A stretch of 64,000 nucleotides of DNA from assembly GCF_904846055.1 (NCBI RefSeq), contig NZ_CAJGYV010000001.1:2356001-2420000 (forward strand). Reading direction: 5' to 3'. Origin of the DNA: Psychrobacter ciconiae. Its GTDB lineage: Bacteria; Pseudomonadota; Gammaproteobacteria; Pseudomonadales; Moraxellaceae. The notes beneath the pieces are model-generated. The model saw only the letters and a list, made by a program, of their open reading frames with translations. It was not told the origin of the DNA and did not search any database. Positions 9,635-19,449 of the stretch are shown here, piece after piece; position 1 is the first letter of the stretch, and each line of letters opens with the position of its first letter. The position numbers and the translations under genes were made by a program.

Positions 9635-9962
9635 AACCCTACCTCAAGTCTTTCACTGTAATTAAAACGCCAAAATATGCTAGTTAAGCTGTAATAACTG
9701 ATAACTGTAAAAATAGCTGCCCATTATCCATAAAAGTAACGGTTTTTAAAACCTTTATTAAGCCAATGTTTCCTCAAGGTAAGATGAATTTGATTCAAAG
9801 TAAGTTTTAGTGAGTTAAATGGTAGTTTTGCAAAATAAAGTTATCAATTAAAACAAAAGTAACAAACTGTGGCATTTAAGTCACTTGGATCATCTTGAAA
9901 GGTAGTATTTATTTCGCTTTTAATGCTTTAAGATAAATAAAGGTTTTAAATTACCATTACAA
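9635..9962. other. Divergent intergenic region, AT-rich
   Basis: This region separates the minus-strand TonB receptor from the plus-strand MscS channel gene and must hold both promoters. I found no riboswitch, clear operator palindrome or supported small ORF in it. It contains several A/T-rich stretches only. Confidence 0.4.
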
Positions 9963-11942
9963 ATGAGGTCTGTTTTGCCCCCCTTAATATCTTGGTCGCC
10001 CATAAATATTATTACTTGGTTTTTTCGTACTTTTATGATTGTCATTCAAAGGCTGCTACAAGTCGCATTTGGCTCAAAATTTTGGCTCGCATTATTCTTA
10101 ACCGCTCAGTTGGGAATGAGTGCAAGCTTGGCAGCAGAGGGCGGCGTGCTTGGGCTTGGCGGGACGGCAACCGAGGAGAGTGCTCCTGAATTGCCACCTG
10201 ACCCGTTTGGTCGTGATACGCCGCGTCATACAATTCAAGGCTTTATCAGCGCTCTTGGAGATAATGACTATCTGCTTGCCAGTAATTATTTAAACTTGTC
10301 TAAAGCGGACAATCCGGCAACGGTCATGCGCCAATTTAAACAAGCCCTTGATGCAGGCGGCAGATTTCAGCCGGATTTGCAAATTAATAACACCCCTGAA
10401 GGTAACTTAACCGACCAATTGCCCGCCAACCAAGAAAAAGTTGGTAGCATTAATATTGGCGATAAAAGCGTGCCGCTGGTGCTGGAGCGTAAAGAGATAA
10501 AAGACGGCAGTCCTTACTGGCAGTTCTCTAACGAAACGCTGCGCTCAATTCCCGAGGTCATTGAGCATTCCAGACCCACATTGGTTTCTAAATATTCTGT
10601 GGCTTCTTTGGAGGACAAGAAGTTTTTTGGTTATCAAGTTAACGACTTGTTAGCGGCGCTTGGGTTGACTATTAGCGGCTTTGTGTCAACTTATATCCTC
10701 GTTTGGCTGTTGTTTCATCTGCTCAGAATAGTTTACCCACGTGTTCGTGGAACGGCGTTACCATTGCCAAATAAGGTGGTCTTGCCGCTTGCGGTGGTGA
10801 TTGTTGCGGTAACGCTTTCTGAAGTTTTGGTTTATGCGGGTGTTTCGGTGACCCTTCGCGAGCCGGTCAAGCGCTTTACTGACATCGCCCTTTGGCTTGC
10901 GCTTACATGGCTCTTACTTCGGGTGATTGATGCTATTTTTACCCGCGCTGAAAATCTAAGCTATAAGAAAAACTATACCGAGCGCGTGTCAATCTTGGCG
11001 CTGCTTCGTAAAATCGTCAAAGCGCTGCTGCTGATTTTTGCGGTCATTGTCATTTTTGGTAATTTAGGCTTTGATTTAACCACTGGAATTGCCGCGCTTG
11101 GGGTTGGTGGTTTGGCACTGGCTTTAGGTGCTCAAAAAACCATTGAAAACCTAGTCGGTAGCGTGGTGGTGGTTGCAGATTCGCCGGTTCGGGTCGGCGA
11201 TTATTGCAAATTTGGCACTTATGAAGGCACGGTAGTGGACATCGGTATTCGATCCTCGCGCGTCCGGACGCTGGCGCGAACCATCGTCACCATTCCTAAC
11301 GGCGATTTTTCATCGCTACAGATTGAAAACTTTGCTGCTCGTGATATGTTCCGCTTTTTGCATCAAATCTATATCAAACGCAGTGCTGACATTGAAGTGG
11401 TCTTTAAAATGGTGAAAGACTTAGATAGCTTTTTGGACAAGCACTATTTGACCAATCAAGAGTGGAATCAGGTCAATATTTTAGAGCTGCGCCAAGACTG
11501 CTACGTCATTCAGTTGCAAGCTTATGTGAATGCCAGTGGTATTGCTGAGTTTTACGACAAACAAAACATCATTTTTGTGGATATTTTACAAAAAGTGGCA
11601 ACATACGATGTCGAACACGCGCTCCCAACTCAGCAGCTCGTTGTTGATGAGCAAACCCATCAAGAGCACCCTGCCGCGCCTTTGACTTCAGAGAAATTGA
11701 TAAAAACTGAGCAAGCAAACTCACCGCTGGCGGCTGCAACTCATGACGTTCAAGACGGCGATGATGAGCCAAAAGATTTGCTCAAGGAAGTTGAAAATGC
11801 TGCTTATGTCACTGATATCAGCTACGATGAGCGCGCAAAAGCTGCCAAATTAAAGCAGTTTAGCAAAAAGCCTTTGCACAAACGCCAATATAAACGCGCT
11901 CATAAAGGCTTTCGCTTCCCAAAGTTTAAACATGAAAAATAG
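9963..11942 (+). CDS. MscS-family mechanosensitive channel, large form
   Basis: This is a probable inner-membrane channel that releases osmolytes on hypo-osmotic shock. The 659-aa protein has an N-terminal signal or anchor segment (around residues 25-55) and a periplasmic region of about 160 residues. Four or five membrane segments follow (about 230-390), then the MscS pore helix GVGGLALALGAQKTIENL and the beta domain beginning VVVADSPVRVGDY. The C-terminal 100 residues are charged and Lys/Arg-rich (KPLHKRQYKRAHKGF). It is longer than MscS (286 aa) and shorter than MscK. The start is uncertain: no good Shine-Dalgarno is visible, and an ATG at 10035 is the main alternative. Confidence 0.85.
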   Translation: MRSVLPPLISWSPINIITWFFRTFMIVIQRLLQVAFGSKFWLALFLTAQLGMSASLAAEGGVLGLGGTATEESAPELPPDPFGRDTPRHTIQGFISALGDNDYLLASNYLNLSKADNPATVMRQFKQALDAGGRFQPDLQINNTPEGNLTDQLPANQEKVGSINIGDKSVPLVLERKEIKDGSPYWQFSNETLRSIPEVIEHSRPTLVSKYSVASLEDKKFFGYQVNDLLAALGLTISGFVSTYILVWLLFHLLRIVYPRVRGTALPLPNKVVLPLAVVIVAVTLSEVLVYAGVSVTLREPVKRFTDIALWLALTWLLLRVIDAIFTRAENLSYKKNYTERVSILALLRKIVKALLLIFAVIVIFGNLGFDLTTGIAALGVGGLALALGAQKTIENLVGSVVVVADSPVRVGDYCKFGTYEGTVVDIGIRSSRVRTLARTIVTIPNGDFSSLQIENFAARDMFRFLHQIYIKRSADIEVVFKMVKDLDSFLDKHYLTNQEWNQVNILELRQDCYVIQLQAYVNASGIAEFYDKQNIIFVDILQKVATYDVEHALPTQQLVVDEQTHQEHPAAPLTSEKLIKTEQANSPLAAATHDVQDGDDEPKDLLKEVENAAYVTDISYDERAKAAKLKQFSKKPLHKRQYKRAHKGFRFPKFKHEK

Positions 11943-11964
11943 TTGAACACCAAAACTAAAACAC

Positions 11965-11996
11965 AAAAAAGGACAGCAGTTGCCGTCCTTTTTTAT
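11965..11996. terminator. Bidirectional terminator between mscS-like gene and smr
   Basis: AAAAAAGGAC...GTCCTTTTTT is a hairpin with A and T runs on both sides, sitting between two convergent genes. It can end transcripts from both. Confidence 0.8.
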
Positions 11997-12010
11997 TTGA
12001 AACTTTTAAT

Positions 12011-12751
12011 TTATTTGGCATCTGGTGTGTCGATTTTTTGCTTTTTCAGCAAGACCAAAACCGCACCATTGCCGCCGTCTTTGGCAGGCGCTGAGCAAAA
12101 GGCAAGCACTTCAGGCAATTGACGTAACCAGCCATTGATGCAGGTTTTTAATACCGCATCCGTGCCTTTACCATGAACAATTTTAACCACCGTTTCGTTA
12201 TTTTGTTTGGCTTGTGACAGCAGTTGCGTCATCGCCGCTCGCGCTTCGTCAATGGTGCAGCCATGAATGTCAACGGCATCAAACCAGCGCAATTTACCTT
12301 GCTTTAACTGGGTAAAAATCTTGTTTTGCAGCGTGGGCTGCTTATAAGACAAATAAGCTTCGCCTGAGACAGGATTTAATAGCGCCTGCATGTCAGAAAG
12401 TCCTGCGCCAAGCTGACTGTCCTCGCCACCTTGCGCCGCCGCGCGTTTTGATAGTGTTGCCGCGTCAGGTTTTGAGGTACTGCCGCCGGCAGGTGGTCGG
12501 ACGTTTTTATCTGCTAAGGGATTGACGCCATGCATGGCTTGCATAAATAGCACTTTGTCATCGTCTAGCTGCTCGCTATCAAGCTTTTTGACGGTTTTTT
12601 TGACTTGCTTTTGAGTGGGCAGGGCGACCGGCTCAGTGGGCTTTTGGTGGTCGCCATCGGCGCTGTTACTGGTATCGCGACCGCGGCTCAGCTCGCTTTT
12701 TAAAGCTTTAAGTTGGTCTTGCATGTCTTTTGAAAATAAAGAATTTGCCAT
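12011..12751 (-). CDS. Smr-domain protein (SmrA-like nuclease family)
   Basis: The 246-aa protein has a disordered, charged N-terminal half and a C-terminal Smr domain. The domain signatures are DIHGCTIDEA (the LDxHG type motif) and IVHGKGT (the HGxGT motif), near residues 170-205. Family members such as E. coli SmrA and SmrB have endonuclease activity; SmrB cuts mRNA at collided ribosomes. Which type this is cannot be settled from sequence. It is the last gene of the trpGDC string, 60 bases after trpC, and may be co-transcribed without a functional link. Confidence 0.85.
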   Translation of the reverse strand: MANSLFSKDMQDQLKALKSELSRGRDTSNSADGDHQKPTEPVALPTQKQVKKTVKKLDSEQLDDDKVLFMQAMHGVNPLADKNVRPPAGGSTSKPDAATLSKRAAAQGGEDSQLGAGLSDMQALLNPVSGEAYLSYKQPTLQNKIFTQLKQGKLRWFDAVDIHGCTIDEARAAMTQLLSQAKQNNETVVKIVHGKGTDAVLKTCINGWLRQLPEVLAFCSAPAKDGGNGAVLVLLKKQKIDTPDAK

Positions 12752-12811
12752 AAGAATAAACTGTCAGTTAAGAAAAAAATAAAATCAATTAAAAATAGCT
12801 AAGTAAAAAGG

Positions 12812-13669
12812 TTACGCCTGCGCCGCGACCGATTCAAGTAAAGATTGTAACGCCCCGCCGGGATTGTCAGTTTTCATAAACTGCTCACCGATTAAAAATA
12901 AACTGATGTTTGAATCAAGCATCAAGCGGATGTCAGCTGCGCTATGAATGCCGCTTTCGGTCACGATAAGTGGTTTTTGATTGTCATCAGCGGCAAGGTT
13001 GGCAAGCAGGTTTTGCTTTAAATCCAGCGTCGTTTGCAAATCGACTTCAAAGGTATTTAAATTGCGGTTATTGACACCATAAATATTATGTTCAGATTTT
13101 GGCAACAGCAGCGCGCGCTCAAGCTCCTCTTGGGTATGAATTTCAATTAAAACGTCCATGCCAAGGCTTGTGCTCACCTCATGCAAGCGTTTTGCGGTGT
13201 CATCATCAAGGCACGCCATAATCAGCAAAATACAATCCGCGCCCAAGATAAATGACTGATAAATTTGATAGTCATCCACCATAAAGTCTTTTCGAAGTAC
13301 CGGAAGCTTACAAGCTGCGCGAGCAGCTACTAAATATTCATCTGCGCCCTGAAAGTACTCGCGGTCGGTCAATACCGAAAGACAAGCCGCTCCTGCGGTC
13401 TCATACTGTTTGGCAAAAGCAGTCGGGTCAAAGTTATGATTGATAATACCTTTTGAGGGTGAGGCTTTTTTAATTTCGGCAATGATGCCCAGATTTGCAC
13501 TTCGAAGGGCACTGGCAAAGCCGCGACGAGGCTCAGTAACGTTTTTTGCCTGATCCTTAATCGCCTCAAGAGAAGTTTGCTGCTTTGCTGCCGCCACTTC
13601 TTCATGTTTGGTGGCGACAATATGCTGAAGTACCGAGGGAATATCAGGATGAGATGATTTAATAGTCAT
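12812..13669 (-). CDS. trpC: Indole-3-glycerol-phosphate synthase
   Basis: TrpC converts CdRP to indole-3-glycerol phosphate in tryptophan synthesis. The 285-aa protein is a stand-alone enzyme, not fused to TrpF. TIM-barrel markers are AEIKKASPSKGII (catalytic and phosphate-binding lysines), LSVLTDREYFQG, LPVLRKDFMVD, YGVNNRNLNTF and VTESGIHSAADI. I place the start at the ATG with GGA seven bases upstream (MTIKSSH). The frame stays open for 31 more codons to 13762, which would overlap trpD, but that extension does not resemble the family. It is the third gene of trpGDC. Confidence 0.95.
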   Translation of the reverse strand: MTIKSSHPDIPSVLQHIVATKHEEVAAAKQQTSLEAIKDQAKNVTEPRRGFASALRSANLGIIAEIKKASPSKGIINHNFDPTAFAKQYETAGAACLSVLTDREYFQGADEYLVAARAACKLPVLRKDFMVDDYQIYQSFILGADCILLIMACLDDDTAKRLHEVSTSLGMDVLIEIHTQEELERALLLPKSEHNIYGVNNRNLNTFEVDLQTTLDLKQNLLANLAADDNQKPLIVTESGIHSAADIRLMLDSNISLFLIGEQFMKTDNPGGALQSLLESVAAQA

Positions 13670-13748
13670 AGTTTTTCCAAAAGGACACGCGCCCAAATTT
13701 AAACATTCAATAGGTCTTGTAACAGGAAATTTTGTGATAAAAACAACT

Positions 13749-14855
13749 CTAAACGGCAGCAAGTTGCTGTGAGTATGCCGCCAACTCGTGCAATTTAGTC
13801 AGCGCTGAGCCGTCAGCAATAACTTGTTGCGCTTTTTTGACGCCGTCAGCATAGCTTTGCGCAACTCCTGCGGTATAAATTGCCGCGCCAGCATTAAGCG
13901 CAATCATATCGCGAGCTTTTAACACGCTTTTATCAAGGGTATCATCACCGGATAGCGCCGCTGAAATCAATGCTAAGCTGTCCTCAGGCGAGGTGACATC
14001 TAGACCCACGAGCGCTTGCGAGTCGATTCCGGCATGCTCTGGTAACAACTCATAAACGCTGATGTTATCGTCTTTTAATTCGGCAACCGTGGTGGCGGTG
14101 GCAAGGCTGATTTCATCTAAGCCGTCTTTTGCACCAACGACCATCACATGGCGTGCGCCAAGATTTTGCATAACTTTGGCTAAAGGCTCGCAAAGCCTTG
14201 CGGTAAATACGCCAATAACTAAGTTCGGAACGCCGGCAGGGTTGGTTAATGGTCCTAAAATATTGAAAATCGTTCGCGCTTTGAGTTCGCGGCGAACGGG
14301 GTTGGCGTAACGCATGGCGCTGTGGTGATTGGGCGCAAATAAAAAGCCAATGCCTTGATTTTCAATGCAGTCAAGCGCTTGTTTTGGCGTTAGCTTTAAG
14401 CTAATTCCAGCTTTTTCAAGTAAGTCTGAGCTGCCAGATTTGGTTGAGACGCCGCGATTGCCATGCTTGGCAACTTGAGCGCCGGCAGCCGCAGCTACGA
14501 GCGCCGAAGCCGTTGACACGTTAAACAAGTTAGCGCCATCGCCGCCTGTGCCAACAATATCGACCAAATGCTTGCAGTTTTTCGGGGCGATATTGTCCGC
14601 TAAATCGCGCATTGCCGTGGCAGCAGCGGTAATCTCGTCGATAGATTCGCCTTTCATGCGAAGACCAGTCAAGATTGCGCCCATCATGGCTTCGCTGCAT
14701 TTGCCTTGCATGATAATGAGCATCACTTCATGCATTTCATCAAAAGTTAAGTCAATATGCTGAAAAATCCGGTCAAGCGCGGTGGTCAAAATCTTATGAA
14801 TGTCGTCATCGTTTAGTGCCGCGACGTTGCTTGCAGTTGTGTTGTTATTACTCAT
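13749..14855 (-). CDS. trpD: Anthranilate phosphoribosyltransferase
   Basis: TrpD transfers the phosphoribosyl group of PRPP to anthranilate, the second step of tryptophan synthesis. The 368-aa protein shows the family motifs VDIVGTGGDGANLFNVSTA (PRPP-binding GTGGD) and VAKHGNRGVSTKSGSSDLLE in the nucleoside-phosphorylase-like C-terminal domain, and NPVRRELKARTIFNILGPLTNPA (anthranilate-contacting region). It follows trpG by 73 bases. Its start lacks a clear Shine-Dalgarno and lies inside a direct duplication of the start region, described separately. Confidence 0.96.
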   Translation of the reverse strand: MSNNNTTASNVAALNDDDIHKILTTALDRIFQHIDLTFDEMHEVMLIIMQGKCSEAMMGAILTGLRMKGESIDEITAAATAMRDLADNIAPKNCKHLVDIVGTGGDGANLFNVSTASALVAAAAGAQVAKHGNRGVSTKSGSSDLLEKAGISLKLTPKQALDCIENQGIGFLFAPNHHSAMRYANPVRRELKARTIFNILGPLTNPAGVPNLVIGVFTARLCEPLAKVMQNLGARHVMVVGAKDGLDEISLATATTVAELKDDNISVYELLPEHAGIDSQALVGLDVTSPEDSLALISAALSGDDTLDKSVLKARDMIALNAGAAIYTAGVAQSYADGVKKAQQVIADGSALTKLHELAAYSQQLAAV

Positions 14856-14869
14856 AAGTTATTACTCAT
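14852..14869 (-). promoter_or_regulatory. Five-codon minicistron overlapping the trpD start
   Basis: On the minus strand the 12-base trpD start sequence ATGAGTAATAAC occurs twice, 14 bases apart. The upstream copy reads ATG AGT AAT AAC TTA TGA, so its stop codon overlaps the trpD ATG (ATGA junction). Because trpD itself has no good Shine-Dalgarno, ribosomes ending on this minicistron could restart on trpD. That function is inference; the duplication and overlap are seen directly. Confidence 0.4.
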
Positions 14870-14928
14870 AAACAGTCACTTCATTATTATATTTTTTAAA
14901 ATTTATATGGCTTTTAAGTCAAAAACAG

Positions 14929-15552
14929 CTAGCCGACTTGGGGCAACTCATCGTTATTTAACACCGCTAAATGATGCGCCGCCAAAAAGTTATTTAATAG
15001 CTGGTAACCGGCTTCACTTAAAATCGACTCAGGATGAAACTGAACGCTTTCAATATCAAGCGACTTATGACGAAATCCCATGATTTCCTCAATGCTGCCA
15101 TCGGCGTTTTGCGTCCAAGCGGTGACCTCAAAGCACGCCGGCAAGGTGTCTTTATCGACGACAAGGGAGTGATAGCGGGTGACCTCAACCGGATTGGGAA
15201 GGTCAAAAAAGACGCCTTGGTTGTTATGATAAACGCTGGATAATCGTCCGTGCATCACAAGCCCTGCTTTAATCACATCACCGCCAAACGCTTGTCCAAT
15301 GGCTTGATGCCCCAAGCAAATCCCCAAAATTGGAATCACCCCTTGAAGCTCACGGATAACTTCAAGTGAAATCCCCGCGCGATCTGGGTCACAAGGTCCA
15401 GGTCCTATAACGATAATATCAGGATTCAATGCTTTGATGTCGGCAATGCTCGCCTGATCGTTACGCCAAACGGTGATGTCCTGCTTAAGTTCACCAAAAT
15501 ACTGTACAATATTGTACGTAAAGCTGTCGTAATTATCGATCATCAAAATCAT
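14929..15552 (-). CDS. trpG: Anthranilate synthase component II (glutamine amidotransferase)
   Basis: TrpG hydrolyses glutamine and channels ammonia to TrpE to make anthranilate. The same protein often also serves PabB in folate synthesis. The 207-aa class-I amidotransferase has the nucleophile Cys79 in GICLGHQA, the oxyanion region near GPGPCDP, and the His-Glu pair in [18 protein letters not shown] at the N-terminus is typical. It heads trpG-trpD-trpC. trpE is not in this window, as usual in Pseudomonas/Acinetobacter-type organisation. Its leader region is long and holds no recognisable Trp-rich leader peptide. Confidence 0.95.
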   Translation of the reverse strand: MILMIDNYDSFTYNIVQYFGELKQDITVWRNDQASIADIKALNPDIIVIGPGPCDPDRAGISLEVIRELQGVIPILGICLGHQAIGQAFGGDVIKAGLVMHGRLSSVYHNNQGVFFDLPNPVEVTRYHSLVVDKDTLPACFEVTAWTQNADGSIEEIMGFRHKSLDIESVQFHPESILSEAGYQLLNNFLAAHHLAVLNNDELPQVG

Positions 15553-15962
15553 AAGTGAGTCAACCTGATTGAAATGTTGAGAGAGTAAAAGTAGGTTTAA
15601 AAAGGTGGTGATGAAAATTTGATTGCGCTGCTAAATTTACGATATCTTAGCATGGTTGCTACGGTTTTTGGCAGGCGGCGTTAATTTTAAGCGCAGCGAT
15701 TGCCGCTTGGTTGTTGAAAAAATATTATAGCGAAAATTGCGCCGCAAAAGCCAACCTCAATTGCAAAGAGTTATCAAAGCTAAGCGAAAAATTAGCCGAT
15801 AAGCATTGTTAATCACAATTTTTTAAAAAGTTATCATTTTGACTCAAGCAATCTGTCTTAAAAATTGTTAAAATAGGCGCAAATTTTTAGGTTGCCAATT
15901 TTGGTGCTTAATTTTACTTGCCATCATTTGCCACGTCATGACCCTCACGAGGAAACTTTTTT
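15553..15962. other. Divergent trpG/glnA control region
   Basis: This 410-base gap carries the upstream regions of trpGDC (minus) and glnA (plus). On the minus strand a TATAAT lies at 15724-15729, with a weak GGCTTT 17 bases further upstream; it could be the trp promoter and would leave a leader of roughly 165 bases. Near glnA, 15890-15908 holds GTTGCCAATTTTGGTGC, which partly resembles an NtrC half-site pair. A GAGGAAAC Shine-Dalgarno precedes the glnA ATG. No ORF is convincing. Confidence 0.35.
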
Positions 15963-17372
15963 ATGTCGAATAAATTGTTAGCGCTTATCGAATCGTCAAA
16001 TGCCAAATGGGTAGATTTTCGCTTTACCGACACCCGCGGCAAAGAGCATCACATCAGCTTTCCGGCGTCAAGCATTGATGAGGAAGTGATTGAAGACGGT
16101 AAGATGTTCGATGGCTCATCGATTGCCGGCTGGAAAGGGGTTGAGGCGTCCGACATGATTTTGCGACCTGACCCTGAAACGGCGTTTATCGACCCGTTTT
16201 TTGATGCGGTCACCGTGGTGGTCACGTGCGACATTATCGAGCCGTCAACCTTGCAAGGCTATGACCGCGACCCACGCTCGATCGCCCGCCGCGCCGAAGA
16301 ATATTTAAAATCAACGGGCATTGGCGACACCGCATTTTTTGGTCCTGAGCCTGAGTTTTTCGTATTTGATGAAGTTAAATGGTCAATCGCCATGTCAGGG
16401 GTGAGTCACGCCATCATCGCTGAAGAAGCGGCGTGGTCAACCAACAACAATTACGAGTGGGGCAATACAGGACACCGCCCGCGCGTGAAAGGTGGCTATA
16501 TGCCTGTGCCACCGATTGACAGCACTCAGGACATGCGCTCGGTCATGTGTGAGCGCCTAGAGGAAATCGTCGGCGAGGGCAGCATCGAAGTTCATCACCA
16601 TGAAGTTGCACCCTGTCAGCTTGAAATCGGCGTGGCGTTTAATACCTTGGTCAAAAAGGCCGATGAAGTTCAGCAGCTAAAATACGTCGTTCACAACGTT
16701 GCGCATCAATTTGGCAAAACGGCAACCTTTATGCCAAAGCCGGTCGTTGGCGATAATGGTTCTGGCATGCATGTTCATATGTCGATTTCAAAAGATGGTC
16801 AAAACATTTTTTCAGGCGACGAGTATGCAGGGCTTTCAGAAGATGCGCTGTATTTTATCGGCGGTATCATCAAGCACGCCCGCGCGCTCAACGCCATCAC
16901 CAACCCATCGACCAACAGCTATAAGCGCTTAGTGCCGCACTATGAAGCGCCAATTAAGCTTGCGTACTCAGCATCGAACCGTTCAGCGTCGATTCGTATT
17001 CCGCACGTCTCAAGCCCAAAAGCCGTCCGCGTTGAAGCCCGATTCCCTGACCCTGCAGCAAACCCATACTTGACCTTTGCCGCGCTCCTTATGGCAGGGC
17101 TTGATGGCATTCAAAACAAAATCCACCCTGGGGAAGCTGCCGACAAGAACCTTTACGACTTGCCGCCAGAAGAAGAAGCACAAATCCCAACCGTTGCGGA
17201 AAATCTTGAAGTCGCCTTGCAAGCGCTCAAAGACGACCACGAGTTTTTGTTAAAAGGCGATGTGTTTACCAAAGAGATGCTTGAAGCGTTTATCGCTTTA
17301 AAAGAAGAAGAAGTGCTGCGTTTAAACATCACCGTTCATCCGGTTGAGTTTGATATGTATTACAGCTGCTAA
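15963..17372 (+). CDS. glnA: Glutamine synthetase, type I
   Basis: GlnA makes glutamine from glutamate, ammonia and ATP and works as a cytoplasmic dodecamer. The 469-aa length and the motifs [37 protein letters not shown] and NRSASIRIP place it in GSI-beta. Tyr398 in NLYDLPPEE is the expected adenylylation site, so it is likely controlled by GlnE. A terminator follows immediately. The next gene encodes a DUF4124 protein, an arrangement I know from Acinetobacter and its relatives. Confidence 0.98.
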   Translation: MSNKLLALIESSNAKWVDFRFTDTRGKEHHISFPASSIDEEVIEDGKMFDGSSIAGWKGVEASDMILRPDPETAFIDPFFDAVTVVVTCDIIEPSTLQGYDRDPRSIARRAEEYLKSTGIGDTAFFGPEPEFFVFDEVKWSIAMSGVSHAIIAEEAAWSTNNNYEWGNTGHRPRVKGGYMPVPPIDSTQDMRSVMCERLEEIVGEGSIEVHHHEVAPCQLEIGVAFNTLVKKADEVQQLKYVVHNVAHQFGKTATFMPKPVVGDNGSGMHVHMSISKDGQNIFSGDEYAGLSEDALYFIGGIIKHARALNAITNPSTNSYKRLVPHYEAPIKLAYSASNRSASIRIPHVSSPKAVRVEARFPDPAANPYLTFAALLMAGLDGIQNKIHPGEAADKNLYDLPPEEEAQIPTVAENLEVALQALKDDHEFLLKGDVFTKEMLEAFIALKEEEVLRLNITVHPVEFDMYYSC

Positions 17373-17394
17373 GTTTTATCTTTTTAAAACCACT

Positions 17395-17430
17395 AAAAAC
17401 CAGTTGAGAGCCATCTTGACTGGTTTTTTT
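17395..17430 (+). terminator. glnA terminator
   Basis: AAAAACCAGT...ACTGGTTTTTTT forms a stem with a long T-run 23 bases past the glnA stop codon. Confidence 0.85.
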
Positions 17431-17527
17431 ATGGACTACCTTTTAAATCAGCCTGTTTTTTTGAAAAAAATGCCGCATAATAGCCTTTATAAAGTTAAAC
17501 AAATTTTTAAAATCTTGGAAAATTATA

Positions 17528-18349
17528 ATGAAAAAATTTGCAAAATTAAGCTTATATAAGGGTATCGGCTTAGCTTTGATCGCAAGTATTAGTGTTTCGG
17601 CAATGGCAACGTCCATTTATAAAGTCGTTGATGAAAACGGTCGCATCACTTTTACGGACACGCCGCAGCGTTATGAAAACCAAGCCGGAAAAACCATCAG
17701 CCCCATTGCGGTGTCTGAGAGCACCGCGCTGTTAAACAATCGTGCCGCCAGTAATCTGGCGCCGAACAGCCAAGCGCAAAACAACCAAGCCGTAAGCCCA
17801 CCCGCGCCGCCTCAACAAACGAACAGTCAAAACGCTCAAACAAGCAATCAAGCGGGTAACGAAAATAACAGCCAAAACAAACCGCAACCGCCAAGCCCAA
17901 ACTATCAGCTCACGATGATTGAACCCAGCTCAGCCCAAGCTTATCGCCGTCCGGCGCAAAATATCGTGGTTAACTTGCAAGTGAAACCTGCGCTGAAATC
18001 AGGCGATAGCGCCACCATTTATATCGATGGCGCAGCGGTCGCTCAAGGGTTAAGCGCCAGCATTGCCACCGTTGATTTGCTGCCGGGCGAGCATACGCTG
18101 AGCGCCGTGATTACCAACCAAACCGGACAAAAGATTTCGCAAGTCTCGCAAGTGGTTTATGTCATTCAAAACACTGCCATTTTGCAAAACAAGAAAAAAC
18201 TTGCCGAACAGTTGCAAGCTTATGAGCGCCTATCTTGGCCGCAAAAAGTACTGCTTAAAATCCGCCAAGACAGCCTCAATCAAGCCGAAGCTGCTAAAAA
18301 ACGCCAAACTGCACCAAAAGACCCTTTTGGCGCGTTGATTGGTAAATAA
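17528..18349 (+). CDS. DUF4124 domain-containing exported protein
   Basis: This 273-aa protein of unknown function has a signal peptide (about residues 1-28). The DUF4124 domain follows at once (SIYKVVDENGRITFTDTPQ). Next comes a Gln/Asn/Pro/Ser-rich low-complexity stretch of about 80 residues and then a C-terminal region with Ig-like character (VVNLQVKPALKSGDSATIYIDG...LLPGEHTLSAVI). The domain order suggests a periplasmic or envelope protein. GGAAAATTATA before ATG supports the start. It follows the glnA terminator, so it probably has its own promoter. No catalytic motif is visible. Confidence 0.8.
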   Translation: MKKFAKLSLYKGIGLALIASISVSAMATSIYKVVDENGRITFTDTPQRYENQAGKTISPIAVSESTALLNNRAASNLAPNSQAQNNQAVSPPAPPQQTNSQNAQTSNQAGNENNSQNKPQPPSPNYQLTMIEPSSAQAYRRPAQNIVVNLQVKPALKSGDSATIYIDGAAVAQGLSASIATVDLLPGEHTLSAVITNQTGQKISQVSQVVYVIQNTAILQNKKKLAEQLQAYERLSWPQKVLLKIRQDSLNQAEAAKKRQTAPKDPFGALIGK

Positions 18350-18367
18350 GAGCGGCTAAAATGAATT

Positions 18368-18401
18368 AAAAAAGCAGCCTAAAGTGAGACTGCTTTTTTA
18401 A
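18368..18401. terminator. Bidirectional terminator
   Basis: AAAAAAGCAG...CTGCTTTTTTAA lies between the convergent DUF4124 and SIMPL genes and can serve both. Confidence 0.75.
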
Positions 18402-18417
18402 TAAAGACTTTGAGTTG

Positions 18418-19137
18418 TTATTTAGTCAGCTCAATCGTCCCGTTTGCGGTGACGGAAATAGTGCTGTTGCCTGACTCAAAGCTTTGGCTTGGAACACTAT
18501 CGTTTGCCATTTCTGCTTTTGCTACCATGCTATACATAGGTCGTGGATAGTTGTTATTGTTGGTATTTAAATTGACATTGACCACGCGGTAGCCGCGAGC
18601 GTCCCAAGCTCGGGTTAGGTTTTTTGCTTGATTTTGAAAGGCGCGCGAAGCTTCGGTCATTAAGCGCTGCTCAATGGTGTTCTTTTTGCTGTTGGACACG
18701 CCAAAGTTTAAGTTGTCCATCACCATGGTCGATTGTAAATCAGCAATCAGCTGACTGGTTGCGGCAAAGTCAGTACTTTTTAGGTCAATATTGGCTTGAC
18801 CGGTCCAGCCGATGATTTTGTCGTTTTTGTCATAGCGCGGGTAGGTGCTTTGCTGACCGGTGCTGACGGTGACGGTGGGGTAGCGCTTGGCGATTGCCAT
18901 CGCATTATTGACGGCGGTGTTTAATTGTTTAGCAAGCGATTTGGCATCGGGAGCTTGCGCTTTTTTATAAAGGCTGGCGCGAACTTCGTCGTTGGCAACT
19001 TCTTCTTTAACGTCGGCTTGAAAGCTGATTTGGTCGTAACCTGTGGGTGCCGCTTGAGCGCTGATGGCGGCGGCTGATAACAAACTGGCGGTACTCATGA
19101 TCATAAAGGATTTGGCTAAAAAATGAGCGTTCATCAT
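18418..19137 (-). CDS. SIMPL (DUF541) periplasmic protein
   Basis: The 239-aa protein has a signal peptide (ending AISAQA) followed by a SIMPL/DUF541 domain, seen in the repeated pattern of long alternating strands and helices with VTVSTGQQSTYPRYD, GWTGQANIDLKS and TEASRAFQNQAKNLTRAWDARGYRV. Relatives include E. coli YggE, linked to oxidative-stress resistance. The precise role here is unknown. Two ATGs are adjacent behind AGGAG; the second (18418..19134) gives better spacing. Confidence 0.85.
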   Translation of the reverse strand: MMNAHFLAKSFMIMSTASLLSAAAISAQAAPTGYDQISFQADVKEEVANDEVRASLYKKAQAPDAKSLAKQLNTAVNNAMAIAKRYPTVTVSTGQQSTYPRYDKNDKIIGWTGQANIDLKSTDFAATSQLIADLQSTMVMDNLNFGVSNSKKNTIEQRLMTEASRAFQNQAKNLTRAWDARGYRVVNVNLNTNNNNYPRPMYSMVAKAEMANDSVPSQSFESGNSTISVTANGTIELTK

Positions 19138-19264
19138 ATTCTCCTAATAAAAAAACTCAAGTAATTTATGCTTAAAATAGCAAAATTTTAAAAAATTTCC
19201 ATGATGATTTTGTCAATAATATGGCACCGATAGCGAAGTCTTAGCAATAAATGCGCAATAAGGC

Positions 19265-19292
19265 TTGAAATTAACTTAAAAGCTTGTATAAT
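19265..19292 (+). promoter_or_regulatory. Sigma-70 promoter of ffs
   Basis: TTGAAA (19265-19270), 16 bases, then TATAAT (19287-19292). The predicted start falls at about 19299-19300, exactly where the SRP RNA begins. Confidence 0.8.
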
Positions 19293-19299
19293 CATCCTC

Positions 19300-19408
<109 letters not shown>

Positions 19409-19449
19409 TTTTTTTTGTCTAAATTTTGGCTATTTTTATATGAATGATG

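Noticed and set aside
9635..9962. Cobalamin riboswitch upstream of the BtuB-like receptor
   Set aside because: I looked for the B12-box type core on the minus strand and did not see it.
15553..15700. trp leader peptide/attenuator before trpG
   Set aside because: The only short minus-strand ORF has no Trp codons and no following attenuator-like T-run.
15880..15962. Sigma-54 promoter for glnA
   Set aside because: No convincing GG-N10-GC element is present. Only a partial NtrC-like sequence was seen, so I did not list a promoter.
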